In this document: positions 35,682 through 44,960 of the stretch, one piece after another | Numbering within the stretch: position 1 is the stretch's first letter | Layout of the letters: each line of letters starts with the position of its first letter | Source of the DNA: G963665495 sp963665495 | GTDB taxonomy: Bacteria > Desulfobacterota > Desulfovibrionia > Desulfovibrionales > Desulfovibrionaceae | Reading direction: 5' to 3' | DNA length: 64,000 bases | Assembly: GCA_963665495.1 (NCBI GenBank) | Contig: OY762289.1 | Coordinates: 1,922,001 to 1,986,000 of the forward strand | Program-made: the position numbers and the translations under genes | The notes under the pieces: generated by a model | The model's input: the letters and a program-made list of their open reading frames with translations, nothing else | Told to the model about the DNA's origin: nothing | Databases searched by the model: none

Positions 35682-36929
35682 ATGAACCATTTTGAACAAA
35701 AAAACGGCGAGCTCTATTGCGAAGATGTTTCCATCATGAGTCTTGTCGAACAATACGGCTCACCCCTGTACGTATACTCTGCGGCAACTTTCCGCCGCCA
35801 TTTCAAAGCCTTTGATTCAGCGTTTACTTCGCTGCCGCACCTTTGCTGTTTTTCCGTAAAGGCCAACGGCAATCTCAGTATTCTCAAGCTGCTCGGAGAG
35901 GAAGGCGCGGGAATGGATATCGTTTCCGGCGGCGAACTCTACCGCGCACTGGCTGCCGGAATTCCGGGCGATCGCATCGTCTACTCCGGCGTAGGTAAAA
36001 GCCGTGCGGAAATCAGCGAAGCCCTTGACGCCGATATCCTGATGTTCAATGTGGAATCAATTCAAGAACTTCAGGTCATTAATGAACTTGCTACAGCCCG
36101 CGGAAAAGTAGCCCGTATCAGCCTGCGCATCAACCCTGATGTGGACCCGCAAACACACCCCTACATCTCCACCGGATTGATGGAAAATAAATTCGGACTG
36201 GATCTGGACCAGGCCCTGGAAGCGTACAAAATGGCCCTGGAATTCGATAATGTCGACCCTATCGGCATCGACTGCCATATCGGTTCGCAGCTCACTAAGC
36301 TTTCACCTTTCCTGGAAGCTCTCGACAGGATATTAAAATTTAACAAAAAGCTGGTCGACCTTGGTATAACCATCAAGTACCTGGACCTGGGCGGCGGACT
36401 GGGAATTCCTTATGATGAGGAAAACCCACCTCATCCGAAAGAATTCGGCGAAGCCATTACCAAAGCCCTGGAAGGCATGTCGCTTACGCTGATCCTGGAA
36501 CCCGGCAGAGTCATTTCAGGCAACTCGGGCATTCTGGTTACCCAGGTGACCTATACGAAGCAGACTCCCACCAAAAATTTTCTTATCGTGGATGCGGGCA
36601 TGAATGATCTCACCCGCCCCGCGCTCTATGGTTCGTTCCATCGTATCGAAGAAGTAACCCCAAAAAACAGAGAGCCCCTGATGGTGGATGTTGTGGGCCC
36701 CATCTGTGAATCCAGTGATTTTCTGGCCCGTACGAGACTGCTGCCCAAAGTGGAACAAGGCGAATATCTGGCAGTATATTCCGCCGGTGCCTACGGTTTT
36801 ACCATGAGTTCACAATACAATGCGCGCCGACGCGCTGCTGAAATCCTGGTGGATGGCAGCAAGGTAATACTCGCCCGCAAACGGGAAAGCTATGAGGACC
36901 TGATCAGTCTCGAGCGCGAAGCCCTATAG
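35682..36929 (+). CDS. lysA: Diaminopimelate decarboxylase
   Basis: LysA converts meso-diaminopimelate to lysine, the last step of lysine synthesis. The 415-residue PLP enzyme has the lysine-bearing segment FSVKANGN near residue 60, HIGSQL, GGGLGIPY and the substrate motif GPICESSDFL. The start at 35682 follows AAGGAG with good spacing; an upstream in-frame start at 35634 lacks one. A rho-independent terminator ends the unit. Confidence 0.95.
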   Translation: MNHFEQKNGELYCEDVSIMSLVEQYGSPLYVYSAATFRRHFKAFDSAFTSLPHLCCFSVKANGNLSILKLLGEEGAGMDIVSGGELYRALAAGIPGDRIVYSGVGKSRAEISEALDADILMFNVESIQELQVINELATARGKVARISLRINPDVDPQTHPYISTGLMENKFGLDLDQALEAYKMALEFDNVDPIGIDCHIGSQLTKLSPFLEALDRILKFNKKLVDLGITIKYLDLGGGLGIPYDEENPPHPKEFGEAITKALEGMSLTLILEPGRVISGNSGILVTQVTYTKQTPTKNFLIVDAGMNDLTRPALYGSFHRIEEVTPKNREPLMVDVVGPICESSDFLARTRLLPKVEQGEYLAVYSAGAYGFTMSSQYNARRRAAEILVDGSKVILARKRESYEDLISLEREAL

Positions 36930-36957
36930 ACTGCTCTTTTTGCCGTAGCAACTACAA

Positions 36958-36981
36958 TGCCCCGGCCTTCCGGGGCATTTT
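36958..36981 (+). terminator. Rho-independent terminator of lysA
   Basis: TGCCCCGG and CCGGGGCA form an 8-bp GC-rich stem with a CCTT loop, followed by TTTTGGTTTT. Confidence 0.85.
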
Positions 36982-37060
36982 GGTTTTGCGTATTGAAAAC
37001 TCCTTATTGAGGTGATACATTAAATTTTAACTGTAAATAACAAGCTGTTTTTGTATCGTA

Positions 37061-37696
37061 ATGAAAATTCTGGATATATCTGTTCCCATTTCCGAAACAA
37101 TGCCCATCTGGCCCGGAGACCCGACGTTTCACCAGCGGGCTGTGTTACGTTTGGAAAACGGCGATATCTGCGATTTAACTGAATTCAGTATGTGCGCTCA
37201 CTGCGGCACGCACCTGGATGCTCCTGCTCATTTCGTCCCCAGAGGAACCAATACGGCTGCCATTCCCTTGGAAAGGCTTATCGGCCCTGCAAACGTTGTC
37301 TTTTTCCCTGAGGCATCTGTCATCACCGCTGCACTTCTGGAATCCGTACGACCTCTTATTCGTGAAAAACGCGTCCTTTTTAAAACAAAGAACTCGTCTT
37401 TTTGGAGCAGCGATCCGCAACATTTTCGCGAAGACTTTTGCGCACTTTCCGAAGATGCTGCAGAATGGCTTGCGGCGCATGACATCCAGCTGGCAGGAAT
37501 TGATTATGTTTCCATCGAATCCTACGCTTCCGTAAATGGAGCCGTGCATAAAAAATTGCTGAACAATAACGTAATCATTCTGGAAGGGCTCAATCTCGCG
37601 GGTGTTTCTCCCGGCAGTTACCAGTTGGTCTGTCTGCCCATTGCGCTTGACAACGTTGAGGGTGCGCCCTGCCGTGCCGTTCTGATTGAAAAATGA
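37061..37696 (+). CDS. Cyclase-family (kynurenine formamidase-like) metal hydrolase
   Basis: This 211-residue protein has HCGTHLDAPAHF, the metal-binding motif HxGTHxDxPxH of the cyclase/arylformamidase family, and a C-terminal GLNLAGVSPG loop near the active site. Family members hydrolyse N-formylkynurenine, isatin or related compounds. No tryptophan-degradation gene is nearby, so the substrate is unknown. Confidence 0.85.
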   Translation: MKILDISVPISETMPIWPGDPTFHQRAVLRLENGDICDLTEFSMCAHCGTHLDAPAHFVPRGTNTAAIPLERLIGPANVVFFPEASVITAALLESVRPLIREKRVLFKTKNSSFWSSDPQHFREDFCALSEDAAEWLAAHDIQLAGIDYVSIESYASVNGAVHKKLLNNNVIILEGLNLAGVSPGSYQLVCLPIALDNVEGAPCRAVLIEK

Positions 37697-37837
37697 ATAG
37701 TTCTACGAGATTTCCATTTTCCCCCTCACGGCTTGACCATTCATTGTTTTGCGTATCGTTAATTCATGTCAGTTTTTTTCTTTTTATATTGCTGACACCG
37801 AACTCTGTCTCTCAATCGTATTTTCAACGAGGAACCC

Positions 37838-38131
37838 ATGCGTTTTCTTTGTAATTTTTTAATTGGCATGCCTTTACTCGGGCTATTTGTCGGATCAATT
37901 ATTTTTTTGGTACAAAGTATCCAGCACTTCAGTGATGGCCCCCAGCAATGGGCTCCATGTATGAATCTATTGCAATGGCTATTCAATAAATGGAATATAT
38001 GGGAAGAGATGTCTGCATTTACTGCCATGTATTGTGATTTTTCTCCAGGTGCTCATCTGGTTATTTTAAGTATTTTATTGGGAATTATTACTATTCCAAT
38101 CGGCCTTTTGCTTTCAAGAAAACTGCAGTGA
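37838..38131 (+). CDS. Small two-helix membrane protein
   Basis: This 97-residue protein has hydrophobic segments near residues 5-27 and 73-92 joined by a Trp-rich loop with two cysteines. The ATG follows a GAGGA. No family is recognised. Base composition is more AT-rich than lysA or the genes downstream. Confidence 0.45.
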   Translation: MRFLCNFLIGMPLLGLFVGSIIFLVQSIQHFSDGPQQWAPCMNLLQWLFNKWNIWEEMSAFTAMYCDFSPGAHLVILSILLGIITIPIGLLLSRKLQ

Positions 38132-38356
38132 TACATTTTATGCTAGATGCATTACTTTTCTTCTCCCTTAAATAACTTATATTCTGTATCGATAAACAAT
38201 TTTCAGCGTTTTTTTTTCGAAAGCCAATATTTTTGTTTCACATGTATTGCTTTTCTTTTTCCGGTCTTGCCCAAAATCATTCTAGAAGCTATCCTTAACA
38301 CGACTTGCACCTCATTTCGGTTTATTGAACCTAGACAACAAAGGAGCCCTTTGCAC

Positions 38357-39577
38357 ATGACCGTGCCGTTCATCCCGCAACAGGAAGTGAGCACGCTGAA
38401 ACAATTTTACGATCTCATGGCCGCCACCAAAAAAGTCCGCCAGGCAATCTGCACCAATATCTGCTCGGACGAGGAATATGGCCCGGAACTCTTGGTTTCT
38501 TTAAAAAATGTCCTGGGTTCCCTGCATGAGATTCCCTTTGAAGAAGCTCGCCCGGTTTTATATCTGGATACCTCCAGGAAAATTCATGTCGACCTGGAAT
38601 ATGAGATTCAGGAACTGGAAAAGGATATTCATTATCTCGAATACGGAGAGGATTCCTTTCTGCAGATGCTCGAAGAGTTACACACTGATTTTTCGCTTAA
38701 CATAGCAAAAGCACTAGACTTTATCGGTGATAAGAGCTTTAATTGCCTGATAATCGATCGCGACGGCACTGTAAACAACTACTGCGGGCGATATCGTTCA
38801 TCTATTCAATCCGTTTACAATGCCATATTTCTGACCAGATTCGCCCGCTCACGAGTCCAGAATCCCATATTCATGACCTCCGCCCCACTTGCGGACGGTG
38901 GCATTCTTGATGTCAGCGTCAATCCTCTGAACACCTTCATATACGCGGCGTCCAAAGGCCGCGAATACGTGACTCTTGAAGGGGAACGAAAGACTTTTCC
39001 GATACAACCGGAAAAGCAATCTCTCTTGGACAGACTCAACCATGAGCTTGAAATTCTCACCAAAGACGGACGCTACGAAAAGTTCACTCTGATTGGTTCG
39101 GGCCTGCAGCAAAAATTCGGGCAGACAACCATAGCACGCCAGGATATCAGCCACTCTATTCCCGAGGATGAATCCGAGGCTTTTCTGGAACGCATCGAGG
39201 AAATTGTGCTCGCGCATGATCCCTACAAACATTTTTTTCATATTGAAGATACCGGATTGGATGTGGAAATCATCCTGACCATTGAAAACGCCAAAGGTGA
39301 TACCGGCGGAATGGACTTCAGCAAAGCAGACGGGGTCCACTTTTTAAATAAAAACCTCGAACTGGACATGGCCCACGGTCCGCACCTGGTTTGCGGGGAC
39401 ACTGCGTCCGATCTGCCGATGGTACAAGCCGCTATGGATGCGACCCAAGATACCTTTGCCATCTTTGTCACCAAAAACGAGGCCTTATCCGAAAAACTCA
39501 GCAAATTCTGCCCGCAGAGCATAACATTGCCGCAGCCCGACATGCTCGTAACCGCATTCGGAAAGTTGGGAATTTGA
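38357..39577 (+). CDS. HAD-family sugar phosphatase, trehalose-phosphatase-like
   Basis: From the ATG at 38357, just after AAGGAG, this is a 406-residue HAD phosphatase. Motif I is DRDGTVNN, a later Ser/Thr motif is FMTSAP, and the metal motif GDTASDLPM is near the end. The pattern and GRY after motif I resemble trehalose-6-phosphate phosphatases. An N-terminal helical extension of about 130 residues is unusual for TPP. The next gene encodes a GH65/beta-PGM fusion, which supports a role in glucose-disaccharide metabolism. A much longer open frame upstream has no start support. Confidence 0.75.
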   Translation: MTVPFIPQQEVSTLKQFYDLMAATKKVRQAICTNICSDEEYGPELLVSLKNVLGSLHEIPFEEARPVLYLDTSRKIHVDLEYEIQELEKDIHYLEYGEDSFLQMLEELHTDFSLNIAKALDFIGDKSFNCLIIDRDGTVNNYCGRYRSSIQSVYNAIFLTRFARSRVQNPIFMTSAPLADGGILDVSVNPLNTFIYAASKGREYVTLEGERKTFPIQPEKQSLLDRLNHELEILTKDGRYEKFTLIGSGLQQKFGQTTIARQDISHSIPEDESEAFLERIEEIVLAHDPYKHFFHIEDTGLDVEIILTIENAKGDTGGMDFSKADGVHFLNKNLELDMAHGPHLVCGDTASDLPMVQAAMDATQDTFAIFVTKNEALSEKLSKFCPQSITLPQPDMLVTAFGKLGI

Positions 39578-39690
39578 GGTCGTAGGCCAGCACATAACTT
39601 CTTTTATCGACAGGAGACCAACACCCTGTACCAGGGAACAATATAGACTTAACCAGTTACATATACGCAGCTGCATGAGGGAGAACGCAC

Positions 39691-42600
39691 ATGCCCAATA
39701 TCCAATGTAAAGGCGTCATTTTCGACTTGGACGGCGTCATCACCAACACAGCCCGCGTACATGCTCTTGCCTGGGAAAAGGCCTTTAATGTTTTTCTTAA
39801 AAAAATGGCCGAACGCGAGGGCAAAACGTACACCCCTTTTGATCGTGACGACGACTACGTCAAATATGTCGACGGCAAACCCCGCTACCAGGGAGTAAAA
39901 AGCTTCCTCCAGTCACGTGGTTACGACCTGCCCTACGGGGATCCTTCAGACTCTTCGGACCAGGAGACCATCTGCGGCGTCGGCAACAACAAAAACGAAC
40001 TCTTTCAGGAAGTACTCAAAATACAGGGCCCGGAAGTCTACCAGACGAGCATGCTCCTGGTGGAAGAACTCGTCGCCAACGGCATCCAGGTCGCCGTGGC
40101 CTCTTCCAGCCGCAACTGCCGTACTGTTCTGGAATACGCCGGCGTCATTGATCACTTTCCGGTCATTGTGGATGGTGTCGTCTCTGCAGAGTTGCATCTC
40201 AAAGGCAAACCCGATCCGGACATCTTCACCACTGCAGCCACCCGGCTGGGGCTGGCTCCAGGCGAGTGCGTGGTGGTGGAAGACGCCATTTCGGGCGTAC
40301 AGGCGGGTAAAACAGGAAATTTCGGTCTGGTTCTCGGCGTATCACGGGGGCATGAAGGCCATTTGCTGCATCAGTTCGGCGCTGATATCGTTGTTTGCGA
40401 CCTGGGAGAGATAAGTCTGCAAAAAATCCAGGACTGGTTTCTTCGAGGAATCGAAGAAGACAACTGGAAACTGACCTACAAGGGCTTTGATCAGGGTGAA
40501 GAAAAACTACGCGAGACGCTGTGCACCATAGGCAACGGATACCTGGGCACCCGTGGCTGTTTTGAAAGCGAACGCGCCTCTTTTTCCTACTATCCTGGAA
40601 CCTATCTTGCCGGTATTTTCAACAAACTTCCTACAAAAATCCACGACCGCGACATATACAACAATGACTTCGTCAATTGTCCCAACTGGCTTTTAATCGA
40701 ATTCCGTATCGGCTGCGGCGAATTCATGAGCCCGATGCAGATGGAAGTCCTCAGCTTCCAGCAGACATTGCATATGCGTGAAGCCTACATGGAATGGTCG
40801 ATTGTTTTTCGCGACAGCCTCGGGCGCATCACGCGTATCAATCCCCGCCGCATCGCCAGCATGGCCAATCCGCATATCTGCGCAATCCGCTATGATGTCA
40901 CGCCGCTGAATTACAGCGACACCATTACTATCCGTTCCAGCCTTGACGGCAACGTCAAAAATGACGGAGTCGCCAGGTATAGGGAACTGCGTTCCGACCA
41001 CCTGGAGGGTGTAGACGCCGGACAAAGCGCTGAAGGCATTTATTTGCAGATGCGTACCAAGACCTCAAAATATGAAATCGCCATGGCCTCAAAAACACTG
41101 ATGCGTGAGGGAGGCAAATGTCTGCCCGTTGAAACAAAAATATTGCGTACGGGCTGGCAGATAAGTGAAGAGGTCGAGTTTGAGGCCGGAGAAAACACAA
41201 CGTACTCCATCGAAAAACTGGTTACGATCTACACTTCGCGGGACAAGGACATCGCACACCCCAGGCAGGCAGCCCTGGAAGAACTGGCTCCAATAAAAAG
41301 CTTCAAAGGGGTTTTTTCCCCCCACGTCAGGGCCTGGGAAACACTATGGGATAAAGCGGACATCTGCATTATCGGGGATCGTTTTGTCCAAAAAGTCCTG
41401 CGGCTGCACATCTATCACCTTCTGGTTACGGCTTCGCCCAACAATCTCGAACTGGATGCGGGAATGCCTGCCCGCGGTCTGCATGGCGAGGCCTACCGTG
41501 GACATATTTTCTGGGATGAATTGTATATTTTCCCTTTTTTCGATTCCCATTTTCCCGAAATTACGCGTTCACTCCTGCAGTATCGCTACAACAGACTGGA
41601 CGGTGCGCGTCAGTACGCCAAAGAAAACGGCTATAAAGGCGCCATGTACCCCTGGCAGACAGCTGACGGCGGCGAAGAGGAAACACAGGAACTGCATTTC
41701 AACCCGGAAAACAACAGCTGGGGGCCTGACCTTTCACGACGCCAGCGCCATGTGTCCATCGCTGTTTTCTACAATACCTGGCGCCATGTCAAAGCCGCCA
41801 ATGACAGCGCCTTTCTCAAGCAATACGGTGCGGAAATGATGCTGGAAATTGCCCGGTTCTGGGCCAGCATTACCAACTACGATCAGGCCACGGGGCGTTA
41901 TCATATATCCGGAGTCATGGGACCGGATGAATTTCATGAAAAGCTTCCAGAATCGGAAACTCCGGGTCTGAAGGATAATGCCTATACCAATATACTGGTT
42001 GTCTGGCTTCTGGAAAAAGCCATTGAGCTGGTCGCCAAACTTCCAGAGGCTACCCTGGATGCGATTGCCCGAAAAACAGGATTCAAGCGCGACGAAACCG
42101 CTAAATGGCAGCAGATTATCCGTAAAATGGCCGTAGAGATCACCTCAGAGGGCATTCTCAGCCAGTTCTCCGGCTACATGGAGCTGAAAGAGCTGGACTG
42201 GGATTATTACCGCAAACGCTATTACAGCATCCACCGTATGGACCGAATCCTCAAGGCCGAAGGCGATTCCCCTGACAAATACAAAGTTGCCAAGCAGGCA
42301 GATACCCTGATGATGTTTTACGTTCTTTCGCCAAAGGAAATAAAACGCATTCTCCTGCAGCTTGGCTACGAAGTCGGCGATGCATTGGAAATGCTCAAGG
42401 CCAACTATGACTATTATGTCCGGCGAACAAGCCACGGTTCCACCTTGAGCAAGGTCGTGCATGCAATCATTTCGGGCTATGCCGATGCCGGAGATACGGT
42501 CTGGAACTGGTTTATGGAAGCCATGCGATCCGATATTTTCGATACGCAGGGTGGCACCACCACTGAGGGTATTCACACCGGCGTCATGGCCGGAACTCTT

Positions 42601-42855
42601 GACGTGATCTATCGTTATTTCGCAGGTATTTCTCTTTTAGGCAATACGCCGGAAATACATCCGCAACTCCCTTCCCATTGGAAATCGCTTCAATTCAGCT
42701 TCTGCCACGAACGTGTCTGGTATGATCTGCATATTAACCACAAGCGTCTGATCATAACGTCACGAAAACGCGGGGGCAAACAAGTCTTTGTAAAGGTGCA
42801 GGGACAAGAAACCGGACTGCTGCCTGGTAAGGAAAAAGTTATCCGTTTGCAATGA
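39691..42855 (+). CDS. Beta-phosphoglucomutase / GH65 disaccharide phosphorylase fusion
   Basis: Residues 1-255 are a HAD beta-phosphoglucomutase with Asp12 and Asp14 in FDLDGV and the VEDAISGV motif. Residues about 265-1054 are a GH65 phosphorylase with a catalytic (alpha/alpha)6 domain and the general acid Glu747 in MGPDEFH. GH65 enzymes phosphorolyse trehalose, maltose or kojibiose to beta-glucose 1-phosphate, and beta-PGM turns that into glucose 6-phosphate, so both steps are on one chain. The exact disaccharide cannot be read from sequence; the phosphatase upstream points to trehalose. It starts 113 bases after that gene. Confidence 0.88.
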   Translation: MPNIQCKGVIFDLDGVITNTARVHALAWEKAFNVFLKKMAEREGKTYTPFDRDDDYVKYVDGKPRYQGVKSFLQSRGYDLPYGDPSDSSDQETICGVGNNKNELFQEVLKIQGPEVYQTSMLLVEELVANGIQVAVASSSRNCRTVLEYAGVIDHFPVIVDGVVSAELHLKGKPDPDIFTTAATRLGLAPGECVVVEDAISGVQAGKTGNFGLVLGVSRGHEGHLLHQFGADIVVCDLGEISLQKIQDWFLRGIEEDNWKLTYKGFDQGEEKLRETLCTIGNGYLGTRGCFESERASFSYYPGTYLAGIFNKLPTKIHDRDIYNNDFVNCPNWLLIEFRIGCGEFMSPMQMEVLSFQQTLHMREAYMEWSIVFRDSLGRITRINPRRIASMANPHICAIRYDVTPLNYSDTITIRSSLDGNVKNDGVARYRELRSDHLEGVDAGQSAEGIYLQMRTKTSKYEIAMASKTLMREGGKCLPVETKILRTGWQISEEVEFEAGENTTYSIEKLVTIYTSRDKDIAHPRQAALEELAPIKSFKGVFSPHVRAWETLWDKADICIIGDRFVQKVLRLHIYHLLVTASPNNLELDAGMPARGLHGEAYRGHIFWDELYIFPFFDSHFPEITRSLLQYRYNRLDGARQYAKENGYKGAMYPWQTADGGEEETQELHFNPENNSWGPDLSRRQRHVSIAVFYNTWRHVKAANDSAFLKQYGAEMMLEIARFWASITNYDQATGRYHISGVMGPDEFHEKLPESETPGLKDNAYTNILVVWLLEKAIELVAKLPEATLDAIARKTGFKRDETAKWQQIIRKMAVEITSEGILSQFSGYMELKELDWDYYRKRYYSIHRMDRILKAEGDSPDKYKVAKQADTLMMFYVLSPKEIKRILLQLGYEVGDALEMLKANYDYYVRRTSHGSTLSKVVHAIISGYADAGDTVWNWFMEAMRSDIFDTQGGTTTEGIHTGVMAGTLDVIYRYFAGISLLGNTPEIHPQLPSHWKSLQFSFCHERVWYDLHINHKRLIITSRKRGGKQVFVKVQGQETGLLPGKEKVIRLQ

Positions 42856-43191
42856 TTTTAAAAAGTCGGAGGATGTCGTCTATACAACATCAGGAGGCAC
42901 ACCACTTTTGCTTTTGTAACAATAATGGCAAATACGAAACCATGAGCCTTGCTTCTTTTGTATGGTATTCAGGTAAAGTATACTAATGCAGTTTGATAGC
43001 TACGTTGAACAAGAAACAGAGCAGAGATTTTTGTGATAAGTAGGGATTATCGTTGACAGGTCTGCTCTTCCGGAATATAAATTTATAGACTTACCAATTA
43101 TTATGCTGACAGATTTCTCTGGCATGCGAAACGGGTGAATCTGTCAGTTTAACAGTTCCTAAAATCAACGCGTAGCAAAGGAGTAGCTTAC
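42856..43191 (+). promoter_or_regulatory. gap promoter region with leader hairpin
   Basis: TTGACA (43053-43058) and TATAAA (43076-43081) are spaced by exactly 17 bases, a near-consensus sigma70 promoter. The leader of about 100 bases holds a perfect 10-bp stem, CTGACAGATT (43106-43115) with AATCTGTCAG (43138-43147), around a 22-base loop. AAGGAG precedes the gap start. No gene is visible in the rest. Confidence 0.7.
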
Positions 43192-44196
43192 ATGGCGGCA
43201 AAACTGGGTATCAATGGTTTCGGTCGTATTGGTCGTTACCTGACAAGGCTCATCACAACAGGCGACAGCGGGCTGGAAATTGCAGCAATCAATGCCAGAG
43301 CCGACAACAAGACATTGGCCCATCTTCTCCAATATGATTCCTGTCACGGTGTATTTTCTGCCAATGTATCGTCCAATGATGAAGGTATCATCGTCAATGA
43401 CACGCTTATCCCCATAATCCGCAAGCCTCAGGGCGAATGGGACTGGAAAGGCATTGGGGCGGACATCGCAGTGGAAACCACCGGGACCATCAAAGATCGC
43501 GACGGCCTGCAGCTGCATCTCGACGCGGGAGCAAAAAAATCCGTTATCAGCGCCCCCTGCGCCACGGCAGACCTTACCGTGGTCATGGGCGTCAACGATT
43601 CTCTGTATGACCCGGCAAAACACCATGTAATTTCCAACGCCTCCTGTACGACCAACTGCCTTGCTCCGGCAGCCAAGGTAATCAACGATACCTTTGGCAT
43701 CGAACGCGGCCTGATGACCACAATCCATTCCTACACCATGAATCAGCGCATCCTGGATGGCTCGCACAAAGATCTGCGCCGCGGCCGCGCTGCCTGCGTC
43801 TCCATGCTGCCCACCACCACGGGAGCAGCCAAAGCTGTCAGTCTGGTCATCCCCGAATTGGCTGGCAAACTGGACGGCATGGCCATCCGCGTCCCCACTC
43901 CCAATGTTTCCCTGGTTGACCTGGTCTGCCAACTGAAAACTAACACAACCGCTGAAGAAGTGAATGCGGCCCTCAAAGCCGCCGCAGAAGGTCCGCTCAA
44001 GGGCAACATGGGGTATACTGAAATCCCCCTGGTTTCCGTCGATTACATGGGAAGTATCTACGGAGGCGTAGTGGACGGTCTGATTACCACTGTTCAGGAT
44101 AGCAGCATGCTTAAGCTGCTGATCTGGTATGACAATGAGTCCGGCTTCACCAACCAATTGCTGCGTCTGTTGAAAAAAATCGCCGGAACGCTTTAG
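43192..44196 (+). CDS. gap: Glyceraldehyde-3-phosphate dehydrogenase, type I
   Basis: This 334-residue glycolytic enzyme has the NAD-binding INGFGRIGR, the active-site Cys152 in SNASCTTNC and the C-terminal WYDNESGF. It oxidises glyceraldehyde 3-phosphate with phosphate. It is monocistronic, with its own strong promoter and a terminator. It lies just downstream of the disaccharide phosphorylase, but as a separate unit. Confidence 0.96.
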   Translation: MAAKLGINGFGRIGRYLTRLITTGDSGLEIAAINARADNKTLAHLLQYDSCHGVFSANVSSNDEGIIVNDTLIPIIRKPQGEWDWKGIGADIAVETTGTIKDRDGLQLHLDAGAKKSVISAPCATADLTVVMGVNDSLYDPAKHHVISNASCTTNCLAPAAKVINDTFGIERGLMTTIHSYTMNQRILDGSHKDLRRGRAACVSMLPTTTGAAKAVSLVIPELAGKLDGMAIRVPTPNVSLVDLVCQLKTNTTAEEVNAALKAAAEGPLKGNMGYTEIPLVSVDYMGSIYGGVVDGLITTVQDSSMLKLLIWYDNESGFTNQLLRLLKKIAGTL

Positions 44197-44216
44197 TAAT
44201 ATCAGGTAGTTATATA

Positions 44217-44250
44217 CAAAAAAAGGGCGTTTAAGCGCCCTTTTTTTTTT
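44217..44250 (+). terminator. Rho-independent terminator of gap
   Basis: An A-rich GGGCG/CGCCC stem is followed by ten T. Confidence 0.85.
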
Positions 44251-44391
44251 AAACTCATTGTTAACACTGGATTAATTAAGAAAGCAACCTGGGCTATGAT
44301 CAGTTCATAATTTATTATTTACCCAAAATTTTACGCTATATACTCGACTGTTGTATAATTGATACTCCCCTCGACAAAAAGGATATTTCAT

Positions 44392-44892
44392 ATGAATGTA
44401 AAAAAAATAACCACTGCCACTTTAGAAGATATTGATGAAATTACAAAATTATACATTGAGTCGGTTCATAAACATTTTAAAGGAACTCTTCCGGATGAAG
44501 AACTTGCGATGTGGATTTATGAAAATGAAAAAAAACGGTTTACTAAGCAAATAGCTGACAACAGCACAATACTACGTGTAATTCGTATAGAGAACAATGA
44601 ACTGGTGGGCTTTACACGCTTCGGTGCAGATCCTGACAATGAAAAAATGGGCTGTCTGGAATCAATTTTTATAAAAGACTGCTACCATCATAAAAAATAC
44701 GGAACAGCTTTATTTCTTGATTCACAGGAAATTATGCGGGCAATGGAGTACAAACGTATGATTCTCTGGACTCCAACTAAAGGTTGGGCGCATGGTTTTT
44801 ATCGCAAACTTGGCGGTATACAATCTGGGCAGAAAATTAATGAAATTGGATTCGACCTTACCGCATATGCATGGGAGCTGACAAAAGAATAA
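44392..44892 (+). CDS. GNAT-family acetyltransferase
   Basis: From the ATG at 44392, with AAAGGA upstream, this is a 166-residue GNAT N-acetyltransferase. The acetyl-CoA site is the segment IKDCYHHKKYGTALF after the strand CLESIF, and the fold pattern is complete. The substrate is unknown. It is AT-rich compared with gap and the glycosyltransferases, which may mark it as acquired. It converges with the glycosyltransferase operon. Confidence 0.8.
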   Translation: MNVKKITTATLEDIDEITKLYIESVHKHFKGTLPDEELAMWIYENEKKRFTKQIADNSTILRVIRIENNELVGFTRFGADPDNEKMGCLESIFIKDCYHHKKYGTALFLDSQEIMRAMEYKRMILWTPTKGWAHGFYRKLGGIQSGQKINEIGFDLTAYAWELTKE

Positions 44893-44960
44893 GGCCCTGC
44901 CAAATTCCAGTTGCAAGACAATACGAGGATTTGACTTTTTACGTATTGTTATTGTTGATA

